A DNA stretch of 64,000 nt from Azadirachta indica (taxonomy: Eukaryota > Streptophyta > Magnoliopsida > Sapindales > Meliaceae), in contig CM040448.1 in NCBI GenBank assembly GCA_022749755.1, positions 1,422,481 to 1,486,480 on the forward strand, written 5' to 3'. The notes below the pieces were generated by a model. That model saw only the letters and a list, made by a program, of their open reading frames with translations. It made no database searches and was not told the origin of the DNA. Shown here piece after piece: positions 1 to 12,671 of the stretch (within the stretch, counting starts at the first letter, position 1; the number at the start of each line of letters is the position of its first letter). Position numbers and translations under genes: made by a program.

Positions 1-857
1 AATATTGGTTGAAGCAATGGTGGTTGGACTGAGATTCTGAAGGAAAAAAGTCATGTATGTTGTTGGCAGAAGGAAAAAAAATGCTATTAAGAAAATCAGG
101 AATTAGTTGACTCCATAAATGTGAAAGCAAAAGCCATGCAGCCTATGATTAATGAGTGTAAGCAGATGAAAAGAAGCTTCATGTTGAAATACTTGTTGCT
201 GTTCAAGAAATTATAAGAGAGAGTCAATTGTCTTTGCCTTTGAACTTCGGTTGTGCTAAGTTCCAGGACCAGCTAGGAAGAAATTTATGGGTTTATTTTG
301 AATTCAGATCCCGAGGAATTTTAACTGTGGTCCATGTTCATAAGCAAATTTATGCATGATAAAACAAAAGAATGACCTGCATACATGACCATGTTAAAAG
401 GCGACAGCGTGTATGCCGGAAGCAAACGTACAGGAAAGGCATGTGTCAAGTGATTACAAGACTCAGAACTTGAATTAACGCTTGATCCCATTGAAAAAAG
501 GCAGCAACAAACAAAAGGAAAAAGGAAAATTCACAAGGAATGGTCCCTCCACCATCCCTGACTCACGTCGTCTACAAATTAGGTCCCCGCAAACCATGGA
601 GATTGTAGACAATCATATCAATACAAAGAATCCTAGGGAATCCATTGACATGTGAACTTTTGTCTGCCCTTTGAGATGTCTTGCAGAATTTTATGAGGTT
701 ATATGCACGAAAAGGAACAAGCAATACATGGTGTTGCCCGTGAACTGCTAAACTAGACTGGTGTACAATAGAGGACCATTTATTTAACTACTTATTTTCA
801 ATCAATTGTTTTGGGAACAAACTACAAAAGCAGGTTTTCAGTGAGCTAAAATATCAC
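1..857. other. Non-coding stretch at left edge, includes 3' UTR of the BPA1-like gene
   Basis: No reading frame of note on either strand and no RNA gene recognised. The right-hand part (roughly 600-857) is probably the 3' untranslated region of the minus-strand RRM gene that follows. Confidence 0.4.
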
Positions 858-3471
858 TTATTTAGTAGCATTAGTACCCATATCAGCTGCAGCTTTAGCT
901 GCGCGTTCTAAAACTGCAGAAACCCAAAGAGCTCCCTTGGCAAAGTATCTGCTATTGACGAAGGCAGTACCAGCTGCAACAGCTGTTTTCCCTGTAAAAG
1001 TAGCTGCCGTTATAGCTGCATTTCCACTAATTGATGCGGCTGACTTGGTGATATCAAAAACATGATACTTATCATCCACAGTTTTTACAGCCTTCACACC
1101 AGCATTAATCTTATCCGTGAGCCCAATTCTATAGCTAAGGTCAGCAACTTTGGCAGCGGCTGCAGCCGAAACTCCATAGGACTCATCAAGAGCTTTGGCC
1201 TTGACTAATGCATCTTTGCTTAAAACATACCCTTTGGCTAGCATTGTTTTGACAACTTGCTGAGCAACAGTTACTGCTTCTCCAGGGTTGGAAACAAGCT
1301 GCCCCATATGAGTGGTCTGCAACAAATTTTACAGAATCAATAAATTTAAGTAACAATAAAAACTCAAATAAGAAAATGATTATTGATTGCACTGTTTATT
1401 ATGTAAGGTGCTATAGAGAAGATGAAATGCTAGGGAGCAAAATCAGCCCAAAATTAATTAGTTAAGTTATGCATTTGATACTAAGTGCTGAAACTCTTAA
1501 ATTATTCACCTTCATGGATAATTTGGTTATATGACCAAATTGTGGATTTCATATAATGGGTAAGATGATGGAAATATAATATTTGTGTTCCTAATAAACT
1601 TTTAAATCAAAACTGAAATTTCAAAATTTTGTTTAATAGTTCCTTTGAGCTGCAGTTCCAGTGGACAAGATTAATAAGTAGTATGAGCATATTGGGAAAT
1701 GAACCAATTAATCATCCCCCTCCTAAAGGCAGTTGGAACATACCCTTGAACCAGCATTTTCCTCAAAAATCCATGGATTGCTCCAAGGGTTAGATTCATC
1801 TACATACATGCCCCGGTGTGTAATGCACACTGGTTGATCTACAATTGTAGCTCCCTGCATCGTCAAACATAGGACAGATTGAGCAAATCAAATACCAAAC
1901 ACAAGATCAAATAAGCAGGCACCGGCACAAGTTAGATGTGTTACAGTGACAGTTGAACAATTTCAACTGGAAGTGCCGCTAACCTCTTATTAAAACCTGG
2001 GCTGATTTTCATTGAAATCTGAAAAGTGCCAACTAGCCAGTGGAAAGATAAGCACAAATATTATCATCTTCAAATCATGAGTCATTTATAGCTCACCATT
2101 AGTATATACTGTTAAGGTCAATATTAGAAGTCAGAAATCAAAAATGTTAACGCAATTACGGCTTCACTCAGTTGCCTGTAGGACAGGTAAGCTGACTCTG
2201 ACAATTTTCATAACATCACAATTAAAGCAGTCAGATGCAAACAAGTACTTGGAAATACAGAGCTAAGATATGATCGGGAAAGCAAGATATCAGAATTATG
2301 CAGATAGCAGAAGTGTTAGAGAAAGTTTATCTCGTTTCTACGATGGGTATGAAGAGCTACTTACACTGAGCAAAACAGCAGTTTCCAGAGCATAAGCATC
2401 TGTAAATGTCACATATGCAGTACCACCATATTCACCAGATCTGATTTTGAACAAGAAATGAAGTCCTTTAATACACTATCTCTGATTATAATTACGCATC
2501 TGATAAGCATTTAAGAAATGTTGCATGCAAATATAATGGAGTCTCTATGATCAACATCCGATAGCAGAATCAACAAGTGAAGAAACATTTGAAGCCTGTT
2601 TATCAGCATCTCATTTACCTCATGTTGCAGCCATAAGAATCAGGAAATATAAGTTTAAAAATTATCCAATAGAAATGTTAAAATGAGGGAAAACATGCGC
2701 CCACAGACCACGGTCTGACAGTCATGAGCCAACCTGGCAGCTCAAATCTCGATACATAGGAACTAAACAGACAGAAGATTAATATGATTCACGTAAAACG
2801 AAGAAAGTGAAATAATAATGATAATAATATGTGTAATTCAGAAGCACGAACCCTGTATGAGCTCTCTCAAAGTTTGTGTGAAAGAAATTAACAAAAGAAT
2901 CCAGTTTCTTCTCTTCCCAAATGGAATTGAAGTTACTAACAAAAGAATTCAGTTTCTGCTCTTCCTAAATGGAATTGAAGTTACACAGGCTTCATAATGC
3001 TGCTCGAAGACTGCATTATGTCCCTTCTCGCCAGTCACCACCAAGTTGATTGGTAAAGGAAAAGATATCTTGGAAGTCTAATTCACAAGCAGAAGAGCTC
3101 AATATCTGAATACACACTAATGAACTTTGAAATTCCGATCCGAGGTTCTGATACCAATACCCAAGATTTTGAGTGCAATATATCCAAAATTTAAGTCACA
3201 GAGAGAAAAACAATTGCTTTTGAAATTTTCCAAAATAACAATGACTAATCATTTGAAGAGTTTAGATACACGATCATGATCAAACCACTACTATAAAAAT
3301 TTGACCTGAAAATCAGATGATGTTCAGTAATAAAAATTAAGAACAGAAAAACTACCTGATAATTTCAACATGCTCAAGTTCACCACAGTAGGAAAAGAAT
3401 TTGTGAACATCCTTCTCCGTTGCATTAGGAGACAAGCCTACAACTTCAGCAACGTAACCCGCAGCATACAT
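858..3471 (-). CDS. RRM protein of the BPA1 (binding partner of ACD11) family
   Basis: Four coding exons join in frame with GT-AG borders: 3471-3356, 2440-2365, 1854-1744 and 1316-858, giving 253 aa. The start at 3471 opens MYAAGYVAEVVGLSPNATEK, typical of an RRM beta-1 strand. Residues about 5-75 form one RRM (FFSYCGELEHVEII, then GGTAYVTFTDAYALETAVLL). The segment PVCITHRGMYVDESNPW and the long alanine-rich C-terminal part (KVADLSYRIGLTDKINAGVK) are characteristic of plant BPA1-like proteins. In Arabidopsis BPA1 binds ACD11, a sphingolipid-transfer protein whose loss triggers cell death; a role in defence and cell-death control is therefore inferred from the family. The length matches the family (about 250-310 aa). 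A donor at 4370/4369 suggests an intron in the 5' UTR. The gene stands alone. Confidence 0.88.
2890..2985. repeat. 48-bp tandem duplication in an intron
   Basis: Two head-to-tail copies (2890-2937 and 2938-2985) share nearly all bases, both containing AACAAAAGAAT and AAATGGAATTGAAGTTAC. They lie in the intron between the first and second coding exons of the BPA1-like gene. No coding role is apparent. Confidence 0.85.
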
Positions 3472-4550
3472 TGTGTTCGAAATTTCCCAAAAGTTATTTA
3501 AATAACGGATTAAGAGTACCTACTCAAAATTTCACAAAATTTCAGCACCCTATTTCAACAAATGTAGTCTAATCATTGAGAAAATCATTACACCAACTTC
3601 AACATTTCACAGTAACATATATATAAATAGCTTTCCACAGAAAAGGCCATTTTGGCAAGGAATGGCAAAGATAAAGAAAATGTCAGGGAAAAAGATAATA
3701 AATTATCAGAATGGTGCAAAATTCGATGATCTTAAAATCCATAACTTCTAGTGGTCCTGCCTCGTGTCAAACCCTTATTGGCACGTAATCAGAGACAAAA
3801 TTGCTAGATATTTCTAACACTTGGTGAATAAATTTATGAAACTTTCGTTAGCAATTTGATGTTTCATTCCATCCATATACTGTAATTATGATGCAGCGGA
3901 TTATTTGAACTGTTCTTAAGGTTTTCTGGAAATGAAAATCTCATAATTAAAGGCGGCAAACAGAATAAATTTGCATACAAATATTTGAAAGCAAATCTTA
4001 GCTTGTACTTTAAGGAACAATCAAAGTCAAACAAGAAAAGCAGAAAAGCAGATTAAAAGTGTAGCAATTCGCATGAGCTGATTAAATTATTAAACATATA
4101 CTTTTGAGTCTGCTTTAGGAGTGTGTTTTATGAAAGGTGAAAAGCACTTTCAAATACCTAAAAGTGCTTGACCCAAAATTCAACTTGATATGATCAAATT
4201 CGAATTACCCATGAAGCAATTTACATATTATTACAGAAAACATGAAATTTGCAAATAACCCTTTAACTGTTATAAAATAAAAAATAAATAAAAATCAGAA
4301 AACATAAACCCTAGAACATGAAGCAAGATTAAAGCTTGTAATAAGTGAAACGGTGAGTTTTAAGCTTACCTGTTCCGTTCTGTGCTGTTTTCGCTCAGAG
4401 GATAGAGACGAAGACAAGATTCTGGTTACTAACCACGGCCCCTTCTTTCTTTCATCCTCCAACTGTTTTTGAGGTAAAAAAAAAAAAAAATACCTAACCA
4501 GCAAATCCCACGCGCATGCACCAAAGGATTTAACTGTGCATTTTGTCATT
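3472..4550 (-). promoter_or_regulatory. 5' UTR with probable intron, and promoter side of the BPA1-like gene
   Basis: On the minus strand the sequence reads GGAACAG|GTAAGC, with the exon ending at 4370, a good splice donor. A plausible acceptor (TTGAGTAG) lies near 3521, before the start codon at 3471. An untranslated first exon from about 4370 to 4450 or beyond is inferred. A run of 14 A (4476-4489) sits upstream. No clear TATA box was found. Confidence 0.5.
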
Positions 4551-4559
4551 TATGTGACT

Positions 4560-7500
4560 GTTAAAGAGACCGTGGCGTTGTGTTTCTTTCAAAGAGCGTG
4601 ATTTATATTTATTTTGTATTGAATTTCACTTCAATTTTCTTGTTTACTGGATTGTGTAATTATTTTTGGCGGCGAATGTAACTGTAAGAATCTTGTGATG
4701 GGTTAACCGTTATGTACAAGAACGACGTCGTTTTATGAGTTTCTGTACGGCAATTTTCATATAGGGTCCCATTGTTTACCGAAATTTCACTACTTTAATA
4801 CGTTTTCTTGAATAGTACCGAAAAACCTAAAAGTTTTCTAAATCAAAATTGAGAGGACTTACACGAACTTTATTAAAAGATTTATTTAATAGAATATCTC
4901 GTGAAAACAAATCTAAATCAATCAAAAGTAAAGTTATTATTACAGATATTATTACTTTTGTAATAAAAATTTAGAAAATTATATGACTCCATCATAATCA
5001 ATAACACATTTTTATTCACTTAATTGTTTGTTTGTTTATTTATTTGTTGGCAGTGCAGAGGATGAAAGGGACTTCTTATAATACTCTACCTTCATGAAAT
5101 TAATTATATAAATGAATTTATTTTTCGTTTATAAAACTTCTGAAACAATGATCCATGTGTTTTCTTTTTTTAATTTATTTATTTTTCTTGTTTAATTTCC
5201 TACTCATCACTGAAGGCAACTTGTTCCGTACACTCAAGTTGTGAGATCATTAGGATGAAACCATTTATTGTTTCCCAAAAATATCTCCAATTAATACCAT
5301 TAATTTCTCAAAGCAAATGTGTTTTCTTTTTTTTCTTTTTTTGGCGTATGTGTTTTCATTCATTCAAAAACACTTCGATTTTATACATATTTACAAGTAT
5401 GTTAAAAAAATTAGTTTTCCTAACGTTTTTGATATCTCAATCAAATTAATTAATGTTATAGACTAGGAATATAATGTTTTAATTAATTGATAACTATATG
5501 GAAGCACTTCTAATGTTACAAGAAGCAATTTCAAATGCATGTCAACTGAAGTGCATATATGTATATAATATCTTTAAGATTAATGTTTCTTAATCATAAC
5601 TTCAAACCATGATTAAGAAATACTTTTAATTAGGTCACATGCACGTTTTATAAAACTTTACGGTAGCCTTAAGAAATGCATGCATGCATGCTGCATGCAT
5701 ATATATGGATGTGTATTATCTGGTGTGTGTGTGTGTGTATATAATTATATTATATATTATATGCTCTTATTAAATCTCCCTCTCAAATAGATTTGAAACA
5801 AAGGTTAATTAATTAATCATGATTATTTACGTGATTTATGGTCAAAATCATGTTTGATTGGTGCTTAATTTACTGCTGAATTAAGTTACATATCCTTTGA
5901 CCTCAAACGATAACAGGTTTTGAAATAAAATAATTTTTTCTTTTTTAATATGTGTAAAGTCGTTGGATGGAAAGTCTCAGTCAATTTGCCTTTGGGAAAT
6001 AATAATGGAGAGCAGAAATTTTAGCTATGATTGTTCAAATTCAAGATTTATTATTGCATTGTCTACAACCTGATATAGAAGTAAATAAATAAGTAAAGCA
6101 TGCTCCTTCAAATTATGTTACCTACTCTCCTTTCATGTTCTCTCAGTGACCACCAAACTTCACACACTTATGTAACTTTATTAGCCTGAATATTTGGGGA
6201 TACGCCCAAATACTATCAAATTATTTCAAGATCGAGTGAAAATAAAGAATAAAAAGTGTTTTAGAATGCGTTTAAGTTCAAACCATCCCCAATTCAAATA
6301 ATAATAAAGAACAAAATTTTTGTGTTTCACATATTAATTTTTTCATCTCATCCAAAATTTTTAGAATATATATATACTTATTTTTTTACATACAATTATA
6401 TTTTTTAAAAATGTGTAATTGGGTTAAATTGCTATGAAATATATGAAATTATATTAAATTGTATATAAAAGTATCTCTCCAATGAAAGTTAGATCTTTGG
6501 AAATATAAATTTACGTAAATTTGTGTTGAATTGTACTAAATTTAGTATTTTAATATGCAAATATTTATATATATTTGTGTAGTTTTTTAATTAGTTTTTA
6601 TGCGAACGTATATATTGAACTTGTACATATATCACTCTTAACAATTTTTAAAATTTTAATTAATGTTGAATTATTAAAGTAATTTGTGTTTTCGTTTAGA
6701 AAAGTGATAATTGTCACGGGTTTGCACTAATTGTCTCATTCTCTTATAAGCAAGTTAGCAAACAAAACATTCTTCCTAAAACCAAATTATTGAATATCAT
6801 TTAGGGAAGTAATTAATCAATAAGCTAAATAAAACAAAAGAGTACATTGAGTTAAGAGTTAAACTAATTAAAGATAAAATCCAAAACAATATTTAGTGTT
6901 TTTTTTTTAATCATTAATGTTTATATTTATATCATGTATTTTCAAGAGTTTTTTTTAATGTTTATTAAAAGAAAAGATAATTTAATGTATTTTCTTTATA
7001 TTAATTTTATTAATAATAAATTATCAGTTTAGACTTATAAATTAAATTAAAAAAATAAAATTGACAGAGAATTCTTCATCTTATTTGAAAAATGTGACAG
7101 AAAAGAAAGAAAGTTGAAAAATGAAGTCAAATAAGAACAAACTACCCATCAGATTTTGTCAAAGGAAGTGTATATCACGAATACCTTTGATTAAATTAAA
7201 CTTACATTGAAAATATAAAAATTAATCAATTTCCTTGATCAATTTTTCTTTTATTAAAAGTTTATGTGTATAAAATATATATATATATATATATAAGTTG
7301 AACTGTAGAATTTGTCTGTTTGTTTACCCACACACAAACAGTTAATATTTAGAGGTTAAACCCACCTTTTGAAAACAAAAAAATAAAAAAATCATGCAAC
7401 AGAAATTATACCTAATATTATTCGATCAAATCACCATGCTAATCATAAAATATTGAAAATTTTTTTTGGTATTGACATTATGGCACTTGATTCCAACTTA

Positions 7501-7868
7501 CCGACAAAATCTTAGAAATAGTATATGTTCATCAATTTTAATTAATTTAATAATAACACTGCCCATATTCATCATCATGTCAATGAAATATAATATATAG
7601 TTTAAATATTAATTAATTATAAACTAACTAACTAACTAAAATCCAAAAATTATATTATAATATATTTATTATGGCTTTGCTAGTGCAAGTCCTTTTTATT
7701 GATTGTAGATATAGTTACAAAACATACACCTATAAATATATATAATATATATTGAAGTACATTCTAGTTCTTGTATTTTTGATCTATATCATGACCAAAA
7801 AATTTAGTAATTATAGATGAGAACTAGAACGATGGATAATCAAAAATAAGGCTGCACATAATTAAAAA
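4560..7868. other. AT-rich intergenic spacer
   Basis: No supported gene. It contains short AT and GT runs (about 5722-5760), an (AT)n tract near 7275-7295, and long A/T-rich stretches. The right end includes the 3' UTR of the PRE-like gene. The few reading frames are short and of low complexity. Confidence 0.5.
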
Positions 7869-8664
7869 TTACATAATTAAACTCCTAATTATCGCTGCTT
7901 CAGGACTGTCAGCATCTATTGTAGATAAAAGCTGAGACAGTCGCTCACTTAGATCATCCACTTCTCTGTGCAAGCTTCTTATGTAATTGCAGGTTTCCTG
8001 TAAAACCTTGGAAGCTGAAACCTACGCCAAATTAAACAAAAGAAAAAAGAAATTAAAAATCGGTCAAATCTGAATTCAAAACAAGTCATTTTCTTTCGGC
8101 TTTGTACAAATACATAATGCACATGAAAACATGTATGTATGTTATTAAATAATTACCATAGAATAAGGCTTAAGCTACGCTCAAAATTTTGACTAAATAG
8201 CTATGACATTTAAGAACACAACGTGGTTTTTGGTTCTTTCCAGGGTCCAGCTCCTATATACTCTATATATATTAATATATATATATATATATATTAATTT
8301 CTAGTCAAGACAACCTGAACTCCTGTGGAAAAATAATCGTATACATTTACTAAGCAACGTATGTGTCATGACTTTATTGGACGAGCGTACATGGTTTTGC
8401 TCCTGATTGTCTGGGAGTCAAACTATTTTCTACAGTCGGGTACCAAAAAAAAACTGTAATGCACTAGCTTGTAAAATATATCTTTGCAGGGAACGACCGG
8501 AAAGATGACATTTACTGAAAGAGAAAAGGAGATGAAGTTATTACCTTTTCAGGGCGCCTATCACGAATCTCAGGGAGGAGTTGGCGTAGCTTGGAAACGA
8601 GCTCAATGATCTGATCATCACTGATCCTGGAAACCCCAGATTGCCTCGACCTTCTGCTAGACAT
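7869..8664 (-). CDS. PRE/ILI-type atypical (non-DNA-binding) bHLH protein
   Basis: Two exons (8664-8545 and 8021-7869) join in phase 0 with a canonical donor and acceptor and encode 90 aa, starting [20 protein letters not shown]. The helix-loop-helix is complete: helix 1 [13 protein letters not shown], loop [12 protein letters not shown], helix 2 [20 protein letters not shown]. The basic region lacks the usual DNA-contacting residues, as in Arabidopsis PRE1-6/bHLH135-136 and rice ILI1. Members of this family (about 92 aa) sequester inhibitory bHLH partners such as IBH1 and promote cell elongation downstream of brassinosteroid, gibberellin and light. That role is inferred from the family. The 5' leader carries a (TCC)n tract and a TATAA lies near 8828-8832 on the minus strand. 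Confidence 0.93.
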
Positions 8665-8724
8665 GATAAGTTTCCTTACAGCTTTTGTCCGAAATCCTGA
8701 ATGTCTTTCTCTATTATGAAAGTC

Positions 8725-8749
8725 GGAGGAGGAGGAGGAGGAGGAGGAG
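8725..8749. repeat. (GGA)n microsatellite in the PRE-like 5' leader
   Basis: About eight GGA units. In the sense of the minus-strand gene this is a (TCC)n pyrimidine tract some 60 bases upstream of the start codon, followed further upstream by GA-rich sequence. Pyrimidine tracts are common in plant 5' UTRs. Confidence 0.85.
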
Positions 8750-9545
8750 AAAGAAGAGGGTATCTAAAGCTGAGAGGATGTTTGATATAAGAAATGAATT
8801 GGAAAAATGAGAAAGTGATAAGAGAGTTATAAAGAGGAAGGACCACAATTACAGGAAAGTGAACAGAGAAGAAGACAGTGATGTTGGATGTGAAGAAGAC
8901 AAGTGCATTGGAGAAAGCAGTAAGTAAGGCTTATTTGGTATTTTTAAGTGAGAGAAAGAGAAATTAAGAGAGATGGAGAGATAGAGAGAGAGCATAGAAT
9001 TCTTTCTTTCTTGCATGTGTTCCCAAGTTGGGGTTTGATTTCAAGTGGGCTTTAAGGCTTGTGTTCGTTAATGAGTTAACAAAGTGGGCCTTCTTGTGTA
9101 TGTCTCAATACGCAACTCCATGTGATCATAGGGCATGCATCCTCTCCTGTTAACTCCTACATCACTCAACCTGCATCCATCAAATCACATCTTGCCACCT
9201 TGTGTATATTAGCTACAAATATTTAGATGTTGACCTCCACACTCTATAAAATTCGAAATTTGCTGTAAAACAATACTTGTTCGATCGTAACTATATATCA
9301 ATGTTTTACGGTAAAAATTATGCAGTACCAAAATTAATATCTTGTTAAACTTATTAACATGCTTACACTCATAAGAGCTTAATTAGAAAGATGATCTAAG
9401 AAATGAGATTACTTATTTTATATATATGATAAACGATATGTCACATCATTTTATATCTAATTAATCTACAATCTCAATCTATTAATAAAGTGTCACGTAA
9501 TTACACTATGCATATATATAATATCATGCTAGCTCATGATGACAT

Positions 9546-9548
<3 letters not shown>

Positions 9549-9584
<36 letters not shown>
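9549..9584. repeat. (AC)18 microsatellite
   Basis: Uninterrupted dinucleotide repeat of 36 bases, read directly from the sequence. Confidence 0.95.
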
Positions 9585-9586
<2 letters not shown>

Positions 9587-9877
9587 TATATTACACAATA
9601 CAAAAATTGGTAACATGATCACCAACTATATATGTATATATATAATTCAGTAGCATGAGAGACGACCGGAAGAAAGTAGATATAAACTTTATTATTGGTA
9701 TAATAATGTGATATGTGCACGCCATTGTAGACTTTTCTCCCTATTCCCATGGATATTGGAAGTGCTTTTAAATTTTCTTCAAAAATTCCAACCCCATAAA
9801 TGGCGTGCTGTGATTGGTCAGTACTACCTAATTGGATGATATATAGCTAGGTATATATAGTTGAGTGCAACAGCATT

Positions 9878-9902
9878 TATATATATATATATATATATAT
9901 AT
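9878..9902. repeat. (TA)n microsatellite
   Basis: Perfect alternating T and A for about 25 bases. Confidence 0.9.
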
Positions 9903-10169
9903 GCATGCAATATATAGAACTAACTACAATATATATGTATGAATTCTTATACTATTAATATTAGTGAACAAATTAATAAACCAAAACCATATATTATGAT
10001 TTTAATTATGTATTATATGAATGGAAATGTTTAGTCACTAAGCAAAATGTAGAGTAGTGTGTAGCCAGCAATCTCTCTCAAATAATTGTTTTTCTTCCTT
10101 GTTTTGGGACATAACTACGTGAGTGTAGCCAATTTCGATCATATCACATGCCAATTTCCTCACACACAC

Positions 10170-10189
10170 GACATGACACGTGTCGTGTC
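10170..10189. promoter_or_regulatory. 20-bp palindrome centred on a G-box
   Basis: The site reads GACATGACACGTGTCGTGTC, with a perfect ten-base core GACACGTGTC and one mismatch per outer arm. CACGTG is the core recognised by plant bHLH and bZIP factors. It lies 1.5 kb upstream of the PRE-like gene and about 280 bases before the small ORF at 10473. Confidence 0.5.
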
Positions 10190-10409
10190 TTAATCTAGTA
10201 CAAAATTTTACATTATATTATTACCCAACATTATATTATTTATAAACCAAAGTTTCTAAAATAAGGCCACGGATATTGAAATTTCATAGCTTTTGCCAAG
10301 CAGTGTCACGTGTTTACTAGAAACTTTGAACACTTCCTATTTCTGATCCAGGACCCTTCATTCATTTTTCTTTTCTATTATTTTATTTATTTATTTATTA
10401 TTATTACAG

Positions 10410-10416
10410 TATAAAT
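10410..10416 (+). promoter_or_regulatory. TATA box ahead of a 24-codon ORF
   Basis: TATAAAT followed 57 bases later by the ATG of a short ORF, with an expected transcription start near 10440. A CACGTG about 105 bases upstream adds weight. Chance occurrence is possible in sequence this AT-rich. Confidence 0.35.
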
Positions 10417-10472
10417 CTATACAACCAGCTTTGAGTCTTAGCCAACAACCAACAAGTTCTTAAATCAGGATT

Positions 10473-10547
10473 ATGTGTTCTTCTTTCGGAATATCTTTGT
10501 GTTTCGGGATCTGTTTTTTGATTTGCTTATACTGGGGTCAGCCTTAG
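10473..10547 (+). CDS. Possible small hydrophobic peptide (24 aa)
   Basis: The ORF encodes a 24-residue peptide beginning MCSSFGISLCFGICFLIC, followed by LYWGQP and a stop. It is rich in Phe, Ile, Leu and Cys (four Cys) and could span a membrane. It is supported only by the TATA box at 10410 and by locally higher GC content than the flanks. I do not recognise it, and an untranslated RNA or chance ORF is equally possible. Confidence 0.25.
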   Translation: MCSSFGISLCFGICFLICLYWGQP

Positions 10548-10995
10548 TATATATATTATTTTCGTTATATATTTTATAAATTCTGTCGGCTATAAAAATA
10601 TTATCATTTTTTTTTGGTATATAATTGGTTTGATCTCTAGCTCTTATATATAGACTATCAAATCAAATTGACATGTATAGTTGCGTAGTGGAATAACCTT
10701 GGTCGCCAAGGCTATACAGCTAGAGCTTCCACTTTCTCCTTATTTTGTTTAATGCAGAGAACAAAAAAAAAAAAAAAGATACATCGATAATTTTTTATTT
10801 CCTGTTCGTTGTCAATTTGAATCTCATTTTAACATAATTTTTTTCTTATTATAATTTGAATTAATTTCTCATTGGTATTATAATTAAAATTTCTCCCATT
10901 CTATCAATTGTAATGTTTTATAGTATTGCACATAAATAATTCATGTATATATTAAACAATATAAATGTATTTTATGGATATATCTTTGATATACA

Positions 10996-10997
10996 CA

Positions 10998-11049
<52 letters not shown>
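10996..11049. repeat. Compound (CATA)n-(TA)n microsatellite
   Basis: About eight CATA units run directly into alternating TA, over 54 bases in total. Confidence 0.9.
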
Positions 11050-11425
11050 GAAAACATGACGATCTCTTCACATGACCAAAAAATATTAGACGACCCACCA
11101 TTTTCTCATTGATTGATTAGTCTCTTCACATGTTAATCCATGTGGGTGTTTTTTCCTTTTTTTCTTCTTTTAATTTTGTATTTATTAAAACGAATATATA
11201 TATATATATATGTTGGAAGTTTGGGTGGGAATTGGGATTATGAGTCTCCGACAAGGGTTAATGTTGCTAGATTTTAGTTGATAATACACTGTTAAGCATG
11301 AATTAGTCTTTCCGACAAACAATAAATGATGTTTAAGCGTACACCACATACCACCAAACTTTCTTTATACTAATTACATCTAACTTTTAGCTCAAAATTA
11401 ATTTCTTGTAGTTAACAATTAATAT

Positions 11426-11449
11426 TTAATTAATTAATTAATTAATTAA
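11426..11449. repeat. (TTAA)n tract
   Basis: Six TTAA-type tetranucleotide units in a row. A similar tract occurs at 26915-26941. Confidence 0.85.
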
Positions 11450-12648
11450 AATGGGTACATGTAATTATTGTTTGTAATTGCTATGCATGCTTGCTACAGC
11501 TTTTCCCTTGCCGACCTTCCCTTTTCACGTTCTTTTACATATTTTGGCAGCTTTTATATATATAATGCTTGACTACCTAATTAGTATATATCAATAATAA
11601 TATTCAACGCATGCTTTTACATAAAAGATCGAGAAAAATAAAGACACAGAATACGCAGTTCATTAAGTTATTGATCAATCTATAGTCAAATTTCAAAGTT
11701 TACTCTAATGAAAGAAGTGTACATCTACTTTATAAAAATAAAGAATTATTTTAAAAATTGTACAAAATTCTATTTAAATTAAGTTCATTTGTAGAGTTTA
11801 CTCTAAAGAAACAGAGATGTTTACCTCGTAAAAAATATATAAATCTACTCGTACACATATATATTTAAGAAAAAAATTAAATTTATTTTTTAAAAATCAG
11901 ATAGAAAAATAACAACTACCAAATCAAATGGTTGAAGTTTTAGTGAAGTATGGTGAGTTAAAAATTTTATTTATCTTTTCCATGAGTACTAATTGATTTA
12001 ATTTGTAAAATATTTTGAAGTGGTATAAGAGATTTCAAACTTAATTAATTCCTATTCCCACATAGTCGAAGAAATTAAGATTCTTTTTTTGTGGGTAATA
12101 ATCTTCTAAAAAAATATATTGTATTAACCATTTTGGTAGGTGTGGTATATTGATATGATGATATATGAGGATTAAACTTGTTAGTTTATATTATTTTAAT
12201 TTGGTTACTTAAACGCTACAAATCTGCTTTCACTTTTAGTACTTAAACTACTTGATAAATAAGATCTCTCCATCTTAATTACCATAATTACTTGTGCAAA
12301 TTTTTTGAGTTATTATACTAACTACTCTATCCATTTGAGATAACTAACTTCTACTAATTGTTGTTATGGTCTTCAACAATTATTATTCCACTCAAAATTA
12401 TAAATATACACCCACTTATATATTCTTCATATTCACTTTATTAAAATACTGATTAATGATGAAATTTGAAAATCATTCCTAGTCAATGTAATTAATTGTT
12501 TGTTTTACATTAATCTTGTTGATTTTTTTTTTTTGGTTCAATATCTGTCATCATTAACTTTAAAATGAATAATATGAATATGAAACACGCTTATGTTATT
12601 GAAACTCACTCTCTTTGACATTTTAACGTTTAGAATGAATGATTATGA

Positions 12649-12671
12649 ATATATATATATATATATATATA
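12649..12671. repeat. (AT)n microsatellite
   Basis: Alternating A and T for about 23 bases inside AT-rich spacer. Confidence 0.85.

Larger units (their letters stand above)
8850..10400. other. Upstream region of the PRE-like gene with microsatellites and G-boxes
   Basis: No coding gene seen. Holds a GA-rich tract (about 8940-8995), (AC)18 at 9549-9584, (TA)n at 9878-9902, a palindromic G-box at 10170-10189 and a second CACGTG near 10306. Part may serve as a distal promoter for the minus-strand PRE-like gene. Confidence 0.45.
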
